From assembly GCA_018136815.1 (NCBI GenBank), contig CM030933.1, positions 2,177,344 through 2,241,343 of the forward strand: 64,000 nt of DNA, in the 5' to 3' direction. The notes under the pieces are model-generated. The model was not told where the DNA came from. It searched no databases and worked only from the letters and a program-made list of their open reading frames with translations. The position numbers and the translations under genes were made by a program. Every line of letters begins with the position of its first letter. The first letter of the stretch is position 1. The stretch comes from Isochrysis galbana. Lineage: Eukaryota > Haptophyta > Isochrysidales > Isochrysidaceae. This document shows, piece after piece, positions 40,877 to 51,183 of the stretch.

Positions 40877-43071
40877 GAGATATTAGGGGCCCCAAAATGA
40901 CCACCTCAGAGTTGAGGAAATTGAAGGATTGTTTTCAGTAGAAAAATCCCAATACACCCAACGAGCACATATCCGGGGCCCTATCGCGGTGTTGCCCATG
41001 AGTTGAGGCAACCACCGCGGCTTGGGCGCGAGGTAGGAGGTAGAGCGCCGCATCGCGATAGGCGATAGGGGATAAGGGTGGGGAGGGGAAGAAAGAAGAA
41101 AAAGAAAGCCCCTTCCATCCTTCCTGGAAGCGAGTACTTTTTTCGTGAGGGGGGGGCGAAGAAATCCACTGCCGCTTCTTGCCTGCAAAGTGTAGCGATG
41201 GCGTCCGCCTCGCTCGAGGTGGTCCGATCTCCACCACGCTCCTGCGGGCGTGCTGGTGGGGGCTGTTGCAGGCTCGCTCGCGACTGGCACGACAAGTTTG
41301 GCCCAGGAGATGGTTCTGCGGGTCGAACAGCACGTTCGCCCGCCGACCGAGCCGAACTCTCGTGGTGGGCGCCTCAATGTTGTCGTTTGAACCCCTCGTG
41401 ACCCCCCACACGTTAGGTGGCCATGGCCATGGCGGCCAATCTCGGTGTCGGTGACCCGACGCGCTCCGACGTGCGTGGGCAGCGGCTGCTTATCACACCG
41501 GTGAGCTGCCCTCCTCACCTTGCACGCCCGCGTCCCCTCACTCTGAACCCATAGCATGCATGTTGCGTGATGCACACATTTTCCCATGCTCGCCAGGCCG
41601 TTCCTCTCCACAGAAACTTACATTCCCTTAGGTACTTAGGTAGGTTACCGCGCTGATTCAGGAAGGAGCCTCGGCCACCACTCCAAGGTGGGATCTGAGG
41701 CGTCTGGAGCCGCTGAGATCGGGCCCAGTCATGCCCAATTCCGTAGCCCACGCCTCTTGTCAGTGGTGCCGCGGGTACCGAGGCTCCCTCTCGGTACTCA
41801 CGGCACCATTCCCTCTTGTTACCCCGCAGGCAAAATATTCCAGCGAGATGTGCGCTGGCGCTACCGAAGCGTCGCGACTTCAATTTCAATTTCAATTTGG
41901 ACCGTTTCACGGAGCAATGCCAATCAATGCCTCGCAGCTTTTCATTGAATGATTTGTTTGATACCAAGTCTCGTGTGTTAGTGTCCATTGTGCGGGCAGA
42001 GGGTGGGAACCATTGCGCCTTGCCGCATCGTCGTGACGTGATTCCGACAGTGAAAAGGGTGCCCGTTTTTGACACTTTGTTGAGCGCTTTAGATTTTCGT
42101 TGACATCCACAACGAAAGCATCTTGGTAAGCCAGCATATACCCTCCTCACACCCCAGCCTTCCATCTAGTGCCTCCCCTTCTCTAGGCGCCGCCCTTGCT
42201 TCCCAAAGGCTCTATCACAGTTCAGTTTTGGAACGGAGGTAGTAATTTGAACGATAGCTTTTGCCCCTATGATAATAATAGGTTGAAACGAAAGTGACAA
42301 GTTCAGCACAACATGGATTGCATGTTGTCGTCCCGAACGAACGAATGAGAACAAGGACATCATGAACAGTACAATGCATGAGTACATTAGGCCCCTTCCC
42401 GTTGCGAGATTGCATCTAAGATTGGGTCGGCAACTGTAAACTGCAAACATGCCCGCCGGAACGGAGACAAAGGGAGACAGCTAATGAGGACAGCTCCTGC
42501 CAAGAACGCTCTCATCCCGAGAATGGCAGCTTGCGCATTGATTCGCTTGCATCTCCTGTAGACGATGGCAAAAAGGCGGTACAGTTCCCCATGATTGGAG
42601 ACGCAGGGGGTCACTTGCGAACAGATGGCCAGGGGGCGTCAGAATGATGCTTTAGATACAGATATGTGCATCGAGAGAAGACCTCTGACGTGCACGATTA
42701 CGTATATTGCAGGCATGCATATGCTCGAGGAGCCGCGGTGCCTTTGCCTTTCGGCATCAACCTCTGGGGTCTTCGGAGCAACATCCTCATCAAATTGCAC
42801 ATGACTTTCACGATAGTGGCTACAGTGATCTCCTCCTCTGATGCCTTTTCTCGATAGATGAAGCTGGAACGGGACCGCCGATGGTTGCCCTGCGCTTAGA
42901 CTTCACACCGACAGAGCTCCGACCCTCCCCATTCCGCCCAGCTGCAATGAGAACGAAACGTCTCGCCGCAACAGCATCCTTCTTCGCTATTTCTAACGCT
43001 TCTGCTTCGCTAGCAGGCATTTGCCGTTGATCACGGCGGCTGAGGACAGAGGAGCGGTGGAACATGACCCT
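40877..43071. other. 2.2 kb without a confident gene
   Basis: Minus-strand frames at 41515-42165 and 42820-43065 are the longest. The latter, from an ATG near 43017, reads MPASEAEALEIAKKDAVAAR and could be an exon, but no partner is evident. TTTCAATTTCAATTTCAATT-type short repeats occur at about 41880-41895. I call no gene. Confidence 0.35.
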
Positions 43072-43678
43072 TCAACGAGCGATCAGGCTATCGTGGCCAT
43101 CACGCGGGGCTTGCATGCACCTGTTGGCGGTCTCTTCGCGGTGTTTGCGAGTCTGCTCGAGTTCCTCTGCAATGCCACCTTCGATTAGAGTCTGCATCAC
43201 CGGCTCAGTGTACCACCTGTAACGGGATGGCAGCAAGGCAGGATCACGCGTACGGACGGATGGCTCATACAGGGCGGCGCCCTCCTCAGTGGCGAGCGAT
43301 CAGAGGGCCTTCTGGCCGACCAGGCAATACTGCGGCGTTTGGCTGTCCTCACTGTGAGAGGAGCTCAACCTTGACGTCAGGGTCCAGGTACCCCTGAGCG
43401 GCGTACTCATCCTTCCCTTGCTTCTCAGCCAGTGCGACCGAATACGTATCGACCAGCTTAGGCGAGAGACCGAGCGAGACGTTGTCCTCGTCAGGAACTC
43501 CTCCGCCGCCGAAGAGCTCTCTCTCAAACTCGAGCACAGTGGCCTGCGGCTGGAAGCGGACCCTTCGTGGGCGAGGGATGCCCACCGAGCGCAGCGCGTC
43601 GTTGATCAGCGAAGTCGACTTCTTCCGCGCCGAGCCGAGCAGGGAGGATAGCTTCCACCGGCTGCCCTCACCGCTCAT
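43072..43678 (-). CDS. Small protein with RVxF motif, two exons
   Basis: Exon 1 43678-43370 starts MSGEGSRWKLSSLLGSARKK. Exon 2, 43284-43072, is inferred: its reading EGAALYEPSVRTRDPALLPS, then WYTEPVMQTLIEGGIAEELE, is clearly coding-like and stays open to a TGA at 43072. The intron (85 bp, 43285-43369, AAG|GTTGAG donor, GAG acceptor) is phase 0 but has weak splice signals; a strong GTGAGG donor 14 bp further would change the phase. About 173 residues. Residues RVRFQPQATVLEFEREL include an RVxF sequence, the docking motif for protein phosphatase 1, so a PP1-binding role is possible but unproven. Confidence 0.55.
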
Positions 43679-43775
43679 CTCGGCCAATCTCCGCCCCTCC
43701 CCCCCCCCCGACCGTCACGACAGCGCGGCCCCCACCGCGCCCACCCGCGCGCTCTTCTCCCTCTTCTCTCTCACA

Positions 43776-43776
43776 C

Positions 43777-43826
<50 letters not shown>
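43776..43826. repeat. (CT)n microsatellite
   Basis: About 25 CT units upstream of the RVxF gene (reads GA on its strand). Confidence 0.95.
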
Positions 43827-43829
<3 letters not shown>

Positions 43830-44019
43830 CTCGCCAGTTCTTCTCTCTCTTCTTCTCGTCACGCTTCCCAACATCCTTCCTCACTCCCATCCTTCCTCCT
43901 CTCCCGCGGCCCCTCACCCGGCCGTTCGTCCGCGCCGCCTCTTCTCCCCTCCCCCGCAAGGACAAGTAAAAAAAACAAACCTCTTGAAGTGTCTGGCCAT
44001 TTATTACTACCAGCTAAAA

Positions 44020-44062
44020 AAATACTTCTGAATAGTCTCGCCGCGCGCGCGACCCTGCACAT
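44020..44062 (-). repeat. Dispersed retroelement-like end (A-run + TTCTNAATAGTCTCGCCGC)
   Basis: An A-run followed by ATACTTCTGAATAGTCTCGC. Related copies with the same order lie at about 9692, 37391, 44550 and 44846. On the opposite strand this reads as a conserved terminus followed by a T-run, suggesting the 3' end of a second retroelement family in minus orientation. Confidence 0.5.
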
Positions 44063-44695
44063 CATCCATGCAGCCACGCCCGCTTCCCTTACCCGCGGCT
44101 CGTCCCCTCGTGCGCTACTTAGGGGCTGGGTGTATGAGGTTTCCAGTGGCAGACGGTGTGTACCGATCCCTGATGGTCTGTCTCTCTACTTCCTCTTGCC
44201 TCTTGCCTCTTGCCCTCTTGCCTCTTGCACCATCGGGCTATCACAGTTGCTAATCAGCTGTTCCGTGTTCTACGTTAACGTTGATGCGGCTTCTACGCCA
44301 ATGCCAATATTCGATCAGATGTGCGAGGCTGGAGATGGCACAATTGGCTTGGCCACTAGGGCAGCGCGCATATCTTGACACTTGACTTGTGACGTTTTGT
44401 GCTGTCACTAGTTGAAGTGGATGAGAACAAGAAAGAAGAAAGACCTTGCCGTCCGCCCGGTCGCGGTGCCAAGTTAGCCGCTCTAGCCGTCGGTGACTAG
44501 TGGTTCACTTAAGCGTCTTGAGTTTTGTGATACTTTCGTACACATTGACATTGAAGTGCAAAAAAAAACCCTTTTAAGATTCTCGCCTCATACGTGGCAC
44601 TGAATAACGCTCACGAAGCCTGCCTCTCCCTCGCTGGCGCTCCTGAGCCTCAGGGGTCCCCAATCTGCACATGTCTGCCTGTCGAACAGGGGGGG

Positions 44696-44781
44696 GGCGC
44701 GCTGCCGGCGCTTTCTCGGTCATCCACTGGGATAGACTGGCCCACTAGGCACCATATCCACAGATGCCGCCCTAGCAGCCA
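44696..44781. repeat. Copy 1 of a ~90-bp direct repeat (copy 2 at 45365-45463)
   Basis: Both copies run from GCTGCCGGC(G/A)CTTTCTCGGT to GATGCCGCCCTAGCAGCCA, with small indels between. They lie on either side of the hAT-like element at 44790. Confidence 0.8.
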
Positions 44782-44789
44782 CGCCAATC

Positions 44790-45223
44790 TAGGGCCTGAC
44801 AAGAGTTGCTCGCTAGGACCCCCAAAATTGCTCGCAAAAGTTGCTCAAAAAAAAACTTCTTAATAGTCTCGCCGCATCGTCCTCTTGGCATGCTCTATGC
44901 CTTGTGCCTTGTGGCTTGTGGCTTGCTAGAAGCAGACCTGCTGACTCACTCTCCCCCCCACAGGCTCAAGCTCGCCTGGATCGCTCGTCCTCCTGGCCCG
45001 TCGTGGCCAGCTCACTACTCCAAGCAAGCGCGGCCAGAAATTCCCTCCGAAAATGCTCATTAGGTGCTCTTCTAGCTTCTAGGGGTAAAATTGCTCGTTA
45101 GCTGCTCGATGTTGCTCAATGTTGCCTATAGCCCCTGAAGTTGCTCGTTGCTCGTGAGTTGCTCGCACGCTCAAACACCCCAAAGTTGCTCGGAAAGTTG
45201 CCGGCAACTCTTGTCAGGCCCTA
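44790..45223. mobile_element. hAT-like MITE, 434 bp, with 8-bp target-site duplication
   Basis: Perfect 20-bp terminal inverted repeats TAGGGCCTGACAAGAGTTGC (44790-44809 and complement at 45204-45223), bracketed by CGCCAATC at 44782-44789 and 45224-45231. TIRs starting TAGGG and an 8-bp duplication are typical of hAT elements. The subterminal regions contain about ten TTGCTCG or GTTGCTC heptamers, possible transposase-binding repeats. A second element end (A-run plus CTTCTTAATAGTCTCGCCGC, from 44846) is nested inside. Confidence 0.88.
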
Positions 45224-45463
45224 CGCCAATCGCCGCCTCGCCGCCGCCGCCCGCGCGCATCACACCGTCATCGGCCGTCTATGGTCTATGGCGCCGACAA
45301 TACGCTAACGTTACGCGGCCGATGGGCCGGAGTGCCCAACTTTCAACTTTCGAGCGCAACCGGACGGGCTGCCGGCACTTTCTCGGTTATCCTGTTATCC
45401 TTTGAGATATAATGGCCCACCGGGCACCGGGCACCATATCCATAGATGCCGCCCTAGCAGCCA

Positions 45464-46428
45464 ACTTTGTCGGCCTTGCGGTATCGGCGCACGCCATTGC
45501 GATGAAGGCGGAGGTGAGAGGTGAGAGGTGAACACCCCACACACCAGCTCGCAAGATTTCGGATCAATGGGTGGCGTGAACGCGTGGGGCCCGGCCAGGC
45601 GGCTGTTGGGGGCTCGAGGCAGGTCCAGAACGGCCGGTCGCGGCCCCCCGTCGCGCCCCAAGCCCAAGGCCAATTGAGGTGTTTCACCTCCCATCGTCCG
45701 AGCGAGCGCTTGTCGACGTCAATCGGGCCGTGGCCCTGGGCGTCGGGCCGGATCGAATCGAGGCATTCCTGCGGTGCGAGGGGGCCAGGATTGGTCAATA
45801 CGAGTGTGTGCGACCCTTGAGCATGTCGCATCCAGAGTATTTCATATACTCTAGGCGGATGCGGTGCTTCTATCAATGTGTAGTGTGAGAGAAAATTGAG
45901 TGAGTTTTGTTTTTGCCAATGAGTTGCCTCGAAGCTCCGCCGCATTTGTTCGTTCGTCCTTACTTGTTCCATTGATTTGTTTGTGCGATGTTGCGTTAGT
46001 TTTCGGAGTTTTCTTGTTGGTGAGTGATGTGGGGTGGTGTCTCGGGGGCCGTCGTCGCGATGTAGCGCGCCCTTTCCCCCCCTCTCTCAAGACTTCTCTT
46101 CACTCCATGCCCTAGCCCCGCTGAGACTTGCCCCACGACCAAGCTTCGGCTTGATTCCACAGAGCACCAGCGTGCGACCTACCCTTGACCCCCCACCCCC
46201 ACACCCCCACCCTGCTCGCGAGAGCTCTAGGCTCTGCATGGCCACCATCTCACCATCTCCAAGCCTCCAGGCCATTCTTCGGCCGATCACGGCCGATCGG
46301 ACGTCGCGGACGCTCCGCGTTTCTTATAGTGATGCGCCCTACACTCACTACTCTGATTCCCTCCCGTGATCTCCCGCCTCAATCTCCCAAAATCCCAAAA
46401 TAGCCCGCCACGCGCGGGGGAAGGGCGG
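45464..46428. other. No confident gene
   Basis: A plus frame ending at 45888 reads SERALVDVNRAVALGVGPDR and IGQYECVRPLSMSHPEYF, which is coding-like but short and not extended upstream; it may be a gene fragment. Confidence 0.3.
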
Positions 46429-46818
46429 GGGGTCCCTCACCGACGCCATTGCCCTTCGTGGGGCGGGAGGGGGTCGTTCGGAGGGGGAGGGAGTTGCCGG
46501 GGCAGGTAGGGGGGGACCCTGCGGAATGCTTGGACACCCAGGGGAGGTGGGAAATAGTGGTTAAAAAGAGTGAGTGACCGGGCTACCATTGTGTCTCTGT
46601 TCTCGTGGGGCTGTTTCTGTTTGGCCGTCACAGTTTTGGGGGTGCCGTTAGGTTAGTGGAGGGGGGTCCCTCACCGACGCCATTGCCTTTATGGGGCGGG
46701 AGGGGGTGGTCCGGGGGGGGATGCAGTTGCCGGGGCAGGAAGGGGGGGACCCTGCGGAATCCTTGGACACCCAGGGGAGGTGAGAAATAGTGGTTAAAAA
46801 GAGTGAGTGACCGGGCTA
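46429..46818. repeat. Two direct copies of a ~156-bp repeat
   Basis: Copies at 46429-46585 and 46663-46818 share GGGTCCCTCACCGACGCCAT at the start, GACCCTGCGGAAT and CTTGGACACCCAGGGGAGGT in the middle, and GTTAAAAAGAGTGAGTGACC then GGGCTA at the end. A third, partial, inverted copy is at 57202-57320. A dispersed family whose termini are sharply shared. Confidence 0.9.
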
Positions 46819-48719
46819 AGGAAATGAAAGGAGAGCGGGCGATCCGAGAGAAACAATCTCCCCCCGCCCACAACAAGGAGGGTGCGGAGAGAGCGCCATT
46901 CTGCGGCATTGCATTGGCGATAGCAACGAGCAACGACAACGAGTAACACCTTTCGCTCTGACGCAGCGAGTGGTAGTGGCGTGGCGCTTGGCGCCGTCGC
47001 ATCGCTATGCCTCGAGCTCGCCAACCAAGAGGCAAGAGGTGGGCGGGGCGCCTGAGTGGCCATTACGCGTCTTGCCTGCGCGCGCCGCCGGCGTACGGCC
47101 ATATGAAGAGCAGGCGGTATCTGTATGTACAGATGGCGCATTGAGCATTACCTATTCAATGTTTCTCAATCTCAAAACGTATGAGCTGCGGCCGGGGTAA
47201 TCACATACAGCTGCGCGCGAAAGCACACTATGGCGACACTGAACGTGTGAAGTGTTTCAAGTTCAAGCTCTACAGATTAACTCTCGTGCTATGAACCTCG
47301 TGATTTCGGAATTGAGTCTGAGGTTCGAAAGAGTGCAAACCGAACCGATGGGGCTACAACAATGTCGCCATGCACCTCGGATCTGCAGCATAAAAGCAAG
47401 CGCCAGCTCAAACAGACGAACCAGCCTTGCTTGTCGCGCAGGATCTCCCTCTCTGAAGTAGCATGGGTCTCTTTTTCAATTACTCTGGTTCCTTGATTTG
47501 TGTGCGATTGTGAGTGAGGCTTGCTCGTGTTTCGCACAATGAGGCGGCGCGTAGCATCGCAGCACCATCGCACTCCAAAGCCAACGTCGTGAGCCGGCCC
47601 TGCGGCCAGACACATCGCAGACACCACATCAGCGGTGAGGCGAGACGAGATGAGACACCGAACAAGACGATCTTCGTCTATTGCCAGGGCACAATAGCAT
47701 CCACGCACGGAAAGTACCACCTGTTCGGATTGAATCGAGCTTAGGAACAGCAGCAAACATCGCCAGGTCGAAAGCTGTGATGGTTGGCTTCGCACAATAG
47801 CTGCATCATGCGGCAGCAATACCCCACTAGTACTAGCTGCATTGCACGCTGGTATGGTCCAGTTCCAATTTTCGCACAGGTGCGCTCGATGTTACATTGT
47901 GACCGAATCAAACCCTAGAAGTAGGAGCACCTCTCATGTCATTGTCAGTGGGAGCGTACTCGCTATCGCAGCCTCTGCTGCACGATGAGGGCGGCTGGAC
48001 GAGCGCCAAGGCCTCCTGGCTCGCTGCTGCAGCACTGCGCTTCCCTGTCCTTCCTCCCTTCATGAGGGAGAGGGAGAGGGAGAGCGGGGGGAGGGAGGGA
48101 GGAAGGTAGTAAGAACACGTGATTGAAAGAAGGAGAGAACGTGAGAGAGAGAGGAGAGAGAGAGGGCGGACGATGGGGCGGGAAGCCAGTGGTTTTGGGG
48201 ATGGGGAGAGAATAGGCGACACCACAAGCGGAGTGGGGGGTGCCAGGGGTATACTCGTATCAGGCTAATGTACAGTCCTTAAGACCACGCTCGTTCAGGA
48301 TCTTTTCTGTAGTGTGTTCTTCCACTCAACGACGAATGTTGAGCTGTTTCTCACACTCAAGATGAGGACAAATATAGCCGGCGGGTTCGGGAGGCTTGTG
48401 GGGCGAGAGCTGTTCACAGCACCTCGCCCCCCTCGAAGAACCAGTGCGTTCTTTCATTTTGAAGGCACCCCGCTGAGGCTAGTTCCGATTGAGTCCCTAA
48501 ATTTTCTTTCACACTCAAAACTTCCCTGCATCTGAGCCATGCCCATGCCAACCCGGGTCAGGGTTATATTGCCGTAGAAATGTCACAACCCCCTCTGCCC
48601 TCTGTTTTCATTGTCCGGCAAGCCCCACTCTCTGGGGGCGGAGAAGCCCCGAGAGAAGATTCCAGAGCACCAGAGGCATTTTCAAGTATTCCATATTCCA
48701 CCGGAAGAAGAAAGGATTA
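46819..48719. other. No confident gene
   Basis: Minus frames at 47289-47819 and 47908-48225 (from an ATG near 48063, MKGGRTGKRSAAAASQ) are the only candidates. A purine tract lies at 48068-48170. I cannot assign function or splicing. Confidence 0.3.
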
Positions 48720-50387
48720 TAGGGCGGTCAAACAGGGCTTTTAACTTCTAAAGGTGAAATTCACTAAGTCAAGATTGAGGTTTTATCGCGAGATCTTAGG
48801 ATATGCTACTGGAAATGGGTATATTAGGCAGAATCTAATGAGAAATATGCACATTTTCGACGCCATTCAACACACAGACCCAAAAACGTTTTCGCGCTCG
48901 TGCGAAATCGACGTCGACCACAAAAGTGCACCACAGGTCGCGCTGTGCGACGCGCGCCTGCGTTCCCCGGGCACGGTTACCCCCGGGCAAGCAGTACAAA
49001 ACCCTGCGCGGGCGCACGGCGTCGCCTGCGCCCTCCACCTCGCCCCTGCTGGCATCTACTGCCAGCCCCTCGCGCGCATGCAGTGCGCGGCAGGCCGCGA
49101 GGCGTCAAAATGACGGTGCTGCGCATGATGGGCTGCCCCATCACGCGCGGCACCGCCTCAGCATGGTGGGAGGGGGTGTCTGCTGGCCTCCTGGCCGCGC
49201 AGACCCTCGCCAGAGCGGCCACAGGCCGCTTGCGAGGCCAGGCCAGCGACCATCGCTGCGGCCGCCATCGCGCGCCGCCGCAGGAGAAAAAGATCAAATT
49301 GATTATAGTTTTGCCAAATTATAATCTTAGTAATTCTTATTTTAGGCTTCATTTCACCAGTCCAAGACACATATGAGCACAATACATGACCATCAGCATG
49401 CCCAAATGCCAATGTTTCGGTAGCCAACCAGTCTTACCATATGAGACTGTCGAATCATCGAAAGAAAAGGAGGGGTTGTCTCTCGAAATCGAACGTGAGA
49501 CGCTCGAAAACACGAGGCTGTCCGTCAATTCAGCACGTCAATGCGAAAACAAAACTACTTTTTGTGCTCCATTTTGGGATGTTGTGCTATAGAAACGGGC
49601 GAACTATTGACTGGCCCGTGCTTGGCGGGCACGACTTGTGGGTCTCCGAACGTGAATGGCCTTGGAGGTCATCCGTGTGTACAAAAAATTCCGAAAGTTG
49701 GCTCGAGATGAGCGCAAAGCAGCCGGTGTCCAATCGTGATTCACGACACGATTGCCCACATAAATCGATCGCAACCATCACGCCTGAAGCTTTCAGGCCG
49801 GTGCTTGGCTAGATTACATATTGAATCTACTAGTAGCCAAAAGAACGGGCGGTCTAGAGCTCGAAATTCGCCCTTCTGCCCAATTTTCGAGCCCTCCGTG
49901 CGGAGAAAAATTCTCCCTTTAGACGTCAAACAAAAAGCTATCAATTCTACAGTACTGTTCGGCCGCGCGCGTCGCGCCGTCGCAGATCACGCTGCAGGCT
50001 AGCTTTAAATTATATTCTAGATTGCTACCAGCCCTATGATGCACGTGAAAATCCGAGGAGCCGACGAAAACATAGAGAGAACACCTGCCGCCGATGCTCT
50101 GGTTGAACACCTGCCGCCGATGCTCTGGTTGAGCATTGGCGGCAGGTGTTCTTCCTGCCTCACAGCGTCGAAATACGAGTCGGGAACCTGACGTTTGGGG
50201 CGGCAAAGGAATTGTAGGTATGGGCGGGGGTCCGACGGGACTTCGCACCGTCTTTTCGGACGAGGATTCTGAAAAGGCGGGGAGACCCTCCGAGCCGCTT
50301 TCGCCGGGGCTTTCCGCTCACGGTCAAAAATGTAAAATGTCGACCCCCCCCATATTAGTACTAAAAAAGCCCTGTTTGACCGCCCTA
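48720..50387. mobile_element. 1.67 kb TIR element (TAGGGCGG family) with AGGATTA duplication
   Basis: The ends are 23-bp perfect inverted repeats beginning TAGGGCGGTCAAACAGGGCT. AGGATTA occurs immediately outside both ends (48713-48719 and 50388-50394), a 7-bp target-site duplication, one base short of the hAT norm. The interior has no recognisable transposase; it is part GC-rich (48950-49290) and part AT-rich. Solo ends of the family are at 26417-26453 and 50436-50497. Confidence 0.85.
50080..50156. repeat. 27-bp tandem duplication forming a hairpin
   Basis: AACACCTGCCGCCGATGCTC followed by TGGTTG occurs twice in tandem and then partly inverted as GCATTGGCGGCAGGTGTTC, so the segment can fold into two alternative hairpins. 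It lies inside the element at 48720. Confidence 0.8.
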
Positions 50388-50435
50388 AGGATTAAGAATT
50401 TGAAGGGAGGAAATGTGAGCGAGGGCACAGGCACA

Positions 50436-50497
50436 GAGGACCCCCAAAATGCCAATATTAGTACTTAGTACTTAAAAAGCCTTGTTTGACCGCCCTA
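50436..50497. mobile_element. Solo right end of the TAGGGCGG family
   Basis: GACCCCCAAAATGCC, ATTAGTACT and AAAAAGCCTTGTTTGACCGC then CCTA repeat the right end at 50341-50387 in the same orientation, 110 bp downstream. A second, diverged insertion or a tandem end duplication. Confidence 0.7.
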
Positions 50498-51183
50498 CCT
50501 TCCGACATTCCACGACAATCAACAATCAATCCAGCACAGGAGCACAGGGGCATGGGCTCATCAATTGACAATTGACCCGATAAGAAGACTCTCTCACGCT
50601 GGATGCTGGATGACACCCTGCAACCCCATAAAATATCATAACCGGGTGTCACCCTCCTATATGTAAGCAGCAAAGAAACTCCTGGGCCTCGCAAGGGGGG
50701 AAGGGGGGTGGAGATGCTGTGATGGTCTCCGGCTAGGGTTAGGGTTTATGAGCTCTCCGGCCGAGGCTCGTAAGGCTATAAGTAGTAGCTTGAACCTAAA
50801 AGATAAAAGAGTTTTCAGGTTTTTTGCTACGCTCCCGTGCGTTAGGTTTAGTTCACTGCTGCGCGGAAGCCCGAGATCAGAAACCATCATGAGCCGTAAG
50901 TGTTCCACTTGCTATTCCTACCTAGGCTACTTGGCTAGACTCCGCCGGATGAAGACTTGCCCTTGGACGAGCGCAATATAACGCGCCTTGCCGTGCCACT
51001 CACCATTATCATGGCGTGACGACGGCACCCCAACACAAGAAACAAGGATCTGGCCATGGATGCAGCTTATGTGCGCAAGAGGACGAAATAACGGTTTCGC
51101 CATGCTCCCCCAAATCAGCCGCCAAGTACTTCGGGCCTTAGCTGACCGGCGTTATCCAACAATGTCCGTGCCCCAGCCCTCTC
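50498..51183. other. Intergenic, no gene seen
   Basis: Includes CTAGGGTTAGGGTTTATGAG at about 50733, only two telomere-like units. No coding signal. Confidence 0.4.

Noticed and set aside
41515-42165. 216-codon minus frame
   Set aside because: No domain, mixed composition and no splice-linked neighbours; not supported.
50733-50752. Telomere-like CTAGGGTTAGGGTTTATG
   Set aside because: Only about two units, not an array; likely chance.
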